DNA of 64,000 bases from Bhargavaea ginsengi (lineage in GTDB: Bacteria; Bacillota; Bacilli; Bacillales_A; Planococcaceae): contig NZ_FNZF01000004.1 in NCBI RefSeq assembly GCF_900109165.1, positions 1 to 64,000 on the forward strand, read 5' to 3'. Positions 62,512 to 64,000 of this stretch are shown here, one piece after another; the stretch's first letter is position 1, and every line of letters starts with the position of its first letter. Made by a program: the position numbers and the translations under genes. Below the pieces are notes generated by a model that made no database searches, had not been told where the DNA came from, and saw only the letters and a program-made list of their open reading frames with translations.

Positions 62512-62877
62512 TTATTTCTTTTCGGAAAGCCATTGGGCGACTGCATCCAATTCTTCGCCTTCAACAAGACCGCCAGGCATGGCGCCTTTACCATTTTCGA
62601 TGATATCGTGGATCTCATCTTCCGACAAACGGGACCCGACATCATTCAGCGCGGGGAAGTTCCCCTGACCTTCAAGGTTTTCACCGTGGCAGGAAATACA
62701 TTTTTGTTGGACAACCTTTTCAGCATCTACGCCGGATGCGCTTTCGCCTGCAGATTCTTCCGTCGCTGCGTCGTCATTGCCGGTATCGGCAGCGTCATCG
62801 GCTGTATCATCCCCGCCGCCACAGGCGCCCAGAATGAGTGCAGAGCCGAACAGCATCGCCAAGAGTTTCTTTTTCAT
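62512..62877 (-). CDS. cccB: Cytochrome c-551 lipoprotein CccB
   Basis: A 121-residue lipoprotein. The signal ends LGAC (Cys19), then an Asp/Ala/Glu-rich linker to residue 50, then a small class I cytochrome c with haem motif CISCH and Met ligand in KGAMPGG. It carries electrons to a terminal oxidase outside the membrane. The ATG at 62877 gives MKKKLLAML; the longer frame is not used. Its place between prfB and ftsE equals that in B. subtilis. Confidence 0.94.
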   Translation of the reverse strand: MKKKLLAMLFGSALILGACGGGDDTADDAADTGNDDAATEESAGESASGVDAEKVVQQKCISCHGENLEGQGNFPALNDVGSRLSEDEIHDIIENGKGAMPGGLVEGEELDAVAQWLSEKK

Positions 62878-63085
62878 TCTCTGATCCCTCCAGTTTCGAC
62901 ATGTGTTCCCCATTAGTATACCAAACCGTCCTGATTTCAAACATGAAACGCCGGATCTGCAGAGGTTTTCGTGACGAAGGTATGAAGCTGGAAGGAAATA
63001 ATTGTGTTTTTATAGATCGATTGGGTATAAAGAAAGACTTCCATATTGACAGATGGATGCTCCCTTTTACGGAAAAAATAAAAAC

Positions 63086-63122
63086 AGTCGGAACCGGCAC
63101 GTAAGCTGTGTCGGTTCCGACT
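63086..63122 (-). terminator. prfB terminator
   Basis: Stem AGTCGGAACCG/CGGTTCCGACT (63086-63096, 63112-63122) with extra inner pairing and T-rich tail on the minus strand. Confidence 0.85.
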
Positions 63123-63131
63123 AATTTATTC

Positions 63132-64000
63132 TTAGGAGATTCGGGAGCGCAGGTAAGCATTGATGAACAGGTCGATGTCACCGTCCATCACATTCTGGAC
63201 GTTGCCAGTTTCCGTATCTGTGCGGTGGTCTTTGACCATCGAGTATGGGTGGAACACATAGGAACGGATCTGGCTTCCCCAGCCGATTTCCTTTTGTTCG
63301 CCACGGATTTCAAGCAATTCTTTTTCCTGTTCCTCGATTTTCAGCTGATAGAGTTTTGCCTTCAGAAGTTTCATTGCCTGATCGCGGTTTTTGATCTGGG
63401 AACGTTCGGACTGGCATGTGACGACCGTATTGGTCGGCAAGTGCGTGATCCGGACGGCGGAGTCCGTCGTATTGACGTGCTGTCCGCCCGCTCCACTCGA
63501 GCGGTACGTGTCGATTTTCAGGTCTTCCGTACGGATATCCAGCTCGATTTCGTTGTCGAACTCCGGCATGACCTCGCATGAAACAAATGAAGTATGGCGG
63601 CGGCCGGACGAATCGAACGGAGAAATCCGGACAAGCCGGTGTACGCCCTTTTCAGCTTTCAGGTAGCCATAGGCATTGTGTCCCTTGATGCTGATCGTGA
63701 CCGACTTGACGCCCGCCTCATCACCGGCCAGGTAATCGATGGTCTCCACCTTGAAGCCGCGCTTTTCTCCCCAGCGGGTATACATACGGAGCAGCATCGA
63801 GGCCCAATCCTGGGATTCCGTGCCGCCCGCGCCCGAGTGCAGCTCGAGAATCGCATTGTTTTTATCGTGTTCCTCGCTAAGCAGCATGCCAAGTTCGAAC
63901 GCCTCAAGGTCGCTGCTGAACGACTTGAGCTCATCCGAAAGTTCGGCATGCAGATCCGGATCGTCCTCTTCCCGGAGCAGTTCCAGGGTCATTTCAAGGT
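63132..64000 (-). CDS. prfB: Peptide chain release factor 2 (5' end outside window)
   Basis: The C-terminal 289 codons of release factor 2, which ends translation at UGA and UAA. The GGQ motif is in [16 protein letters not shown] and the codon-recognition SPF is in [11 protein letters not shown]. The frame is still open at the window edge, so the start and the usual programmed frameshift site near codon 25 lie beyond it. cccB follows downstream with a 250-bp gap that contains only the terminator and AT-rich DNA. Confidence 0.96.
   Translation of the reverse strand, partial: LEMTLELLREEDDPDLHAELSDELKSFSSDLEAFELGMLLSEEHDKNNAILELHSGAGGTESQDWASMLLRMYTRWGEKRGFKVETIDYLAGDEAGVKSVTISIKGHNAYGYLKAEKGVHRLVRISPFDSSGRRHTSFVSCEVMPEFDNEIELDIRTEDLKIDTYRSSGAGGQHVNTTDSAVRITHLPTNTVVTCQSERSQIKNRDQAMKLLKAKLYQLKIEEQEKELLEIRGEQKEIGWGSQIRSYVFHPYSMVKDHRTDTETGNVQNVMDGDIDLFINAYLRSRIS

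Noticed and set aside
63132-64000. Programmed frameshift of prfB
   Set aside because: The frameshift site near codon 25 would lie beyond the window end and cannot be seen.

Overview
The window reads as chromosomal DNA of a spore-forming Bacillales. Most gene neighbourhoods match the Bacillus subtilis yjc/yjb, app-fab, yit, yis, addBA and ctpB-ftsEX regions. A clpB gene beside fabH, spore genes and a base composition visibly above 50% GC suggest a Planococcaceae-like genome; the genus cannot be fixed from sequence alone. Coding is dense and no tRNA, rRNA, CRISPR array, prophage or complete insertion sequence was seen.

Layout. 1-3800: a TAXI-type TRAP transporter operon behind a strong promoter carrying a CcpA cre site. 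3800-6270: pgpA and the yjcH-yjcG-yjcF trio. 6270-10350: a sporulation block (spoVIF, yjcZ, spoVAE, spoVAD, spoVAC, a YhcN/YlaJ-type lipoprotein, cotZ, a probable cotO) with back-to-back sigma-G and sigma-K promoters between the spoVA operon and cotZ. 10390-15430: mgtE, prpE, rluD, nadK, relQ, yjbL. 15550-22250: a redox and proteolysis block with a truncated haemoglobin, SpxH, the small RNA RoxS/RsaE, pepF, coiA, mecA and spxA. 22690-25430: a DUF4015 glycosidase-like protein, trpS with a T-box leader and a small membrane protein. 25530-31800: the appDFABC oligopeptide importer, interrupted between appA and appB by a nested repeat insertion and preceded by a possible 18-residue leader peptide. 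31980-36850: fabF, fabH with a FapR site, yjzB, and a ClpB without its N-domain under a CtsR site.

36930-41250: yitW, yitV, yitU, a DegV protein and a CoA-disulfide-reductase-like flavoprotein. 41300-45650: a membrane-anchored alpha-amylase homologue that has lost its catalytic residues, four to five 21-bp tandem repeats upstream of it, yisL, yisK and a DUF418 protein. 45620-52820: addA and addB. 52930-57780: a TVP38 protein, azlC-azlD, csbA, minJ and ctpB. 57870-64000: a TlpA-like thioredoxin with an unrecognised membrane partner, an M23 coiled-coil hydrolase beside ftsX-ftsE, cccB and the 3' part of prfB.

The genes form recognisable modules. SpxA, its adaptor SpxH, MecA and ClpB belong to stress proteolysis. 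RoxS and the globin link to redox state. FtsE-FtsX, the M23 protein, MinJ and CtpB belong to the cell envelope, division and sporulation. Two small repeat families are the only mobile-type DNA seen.
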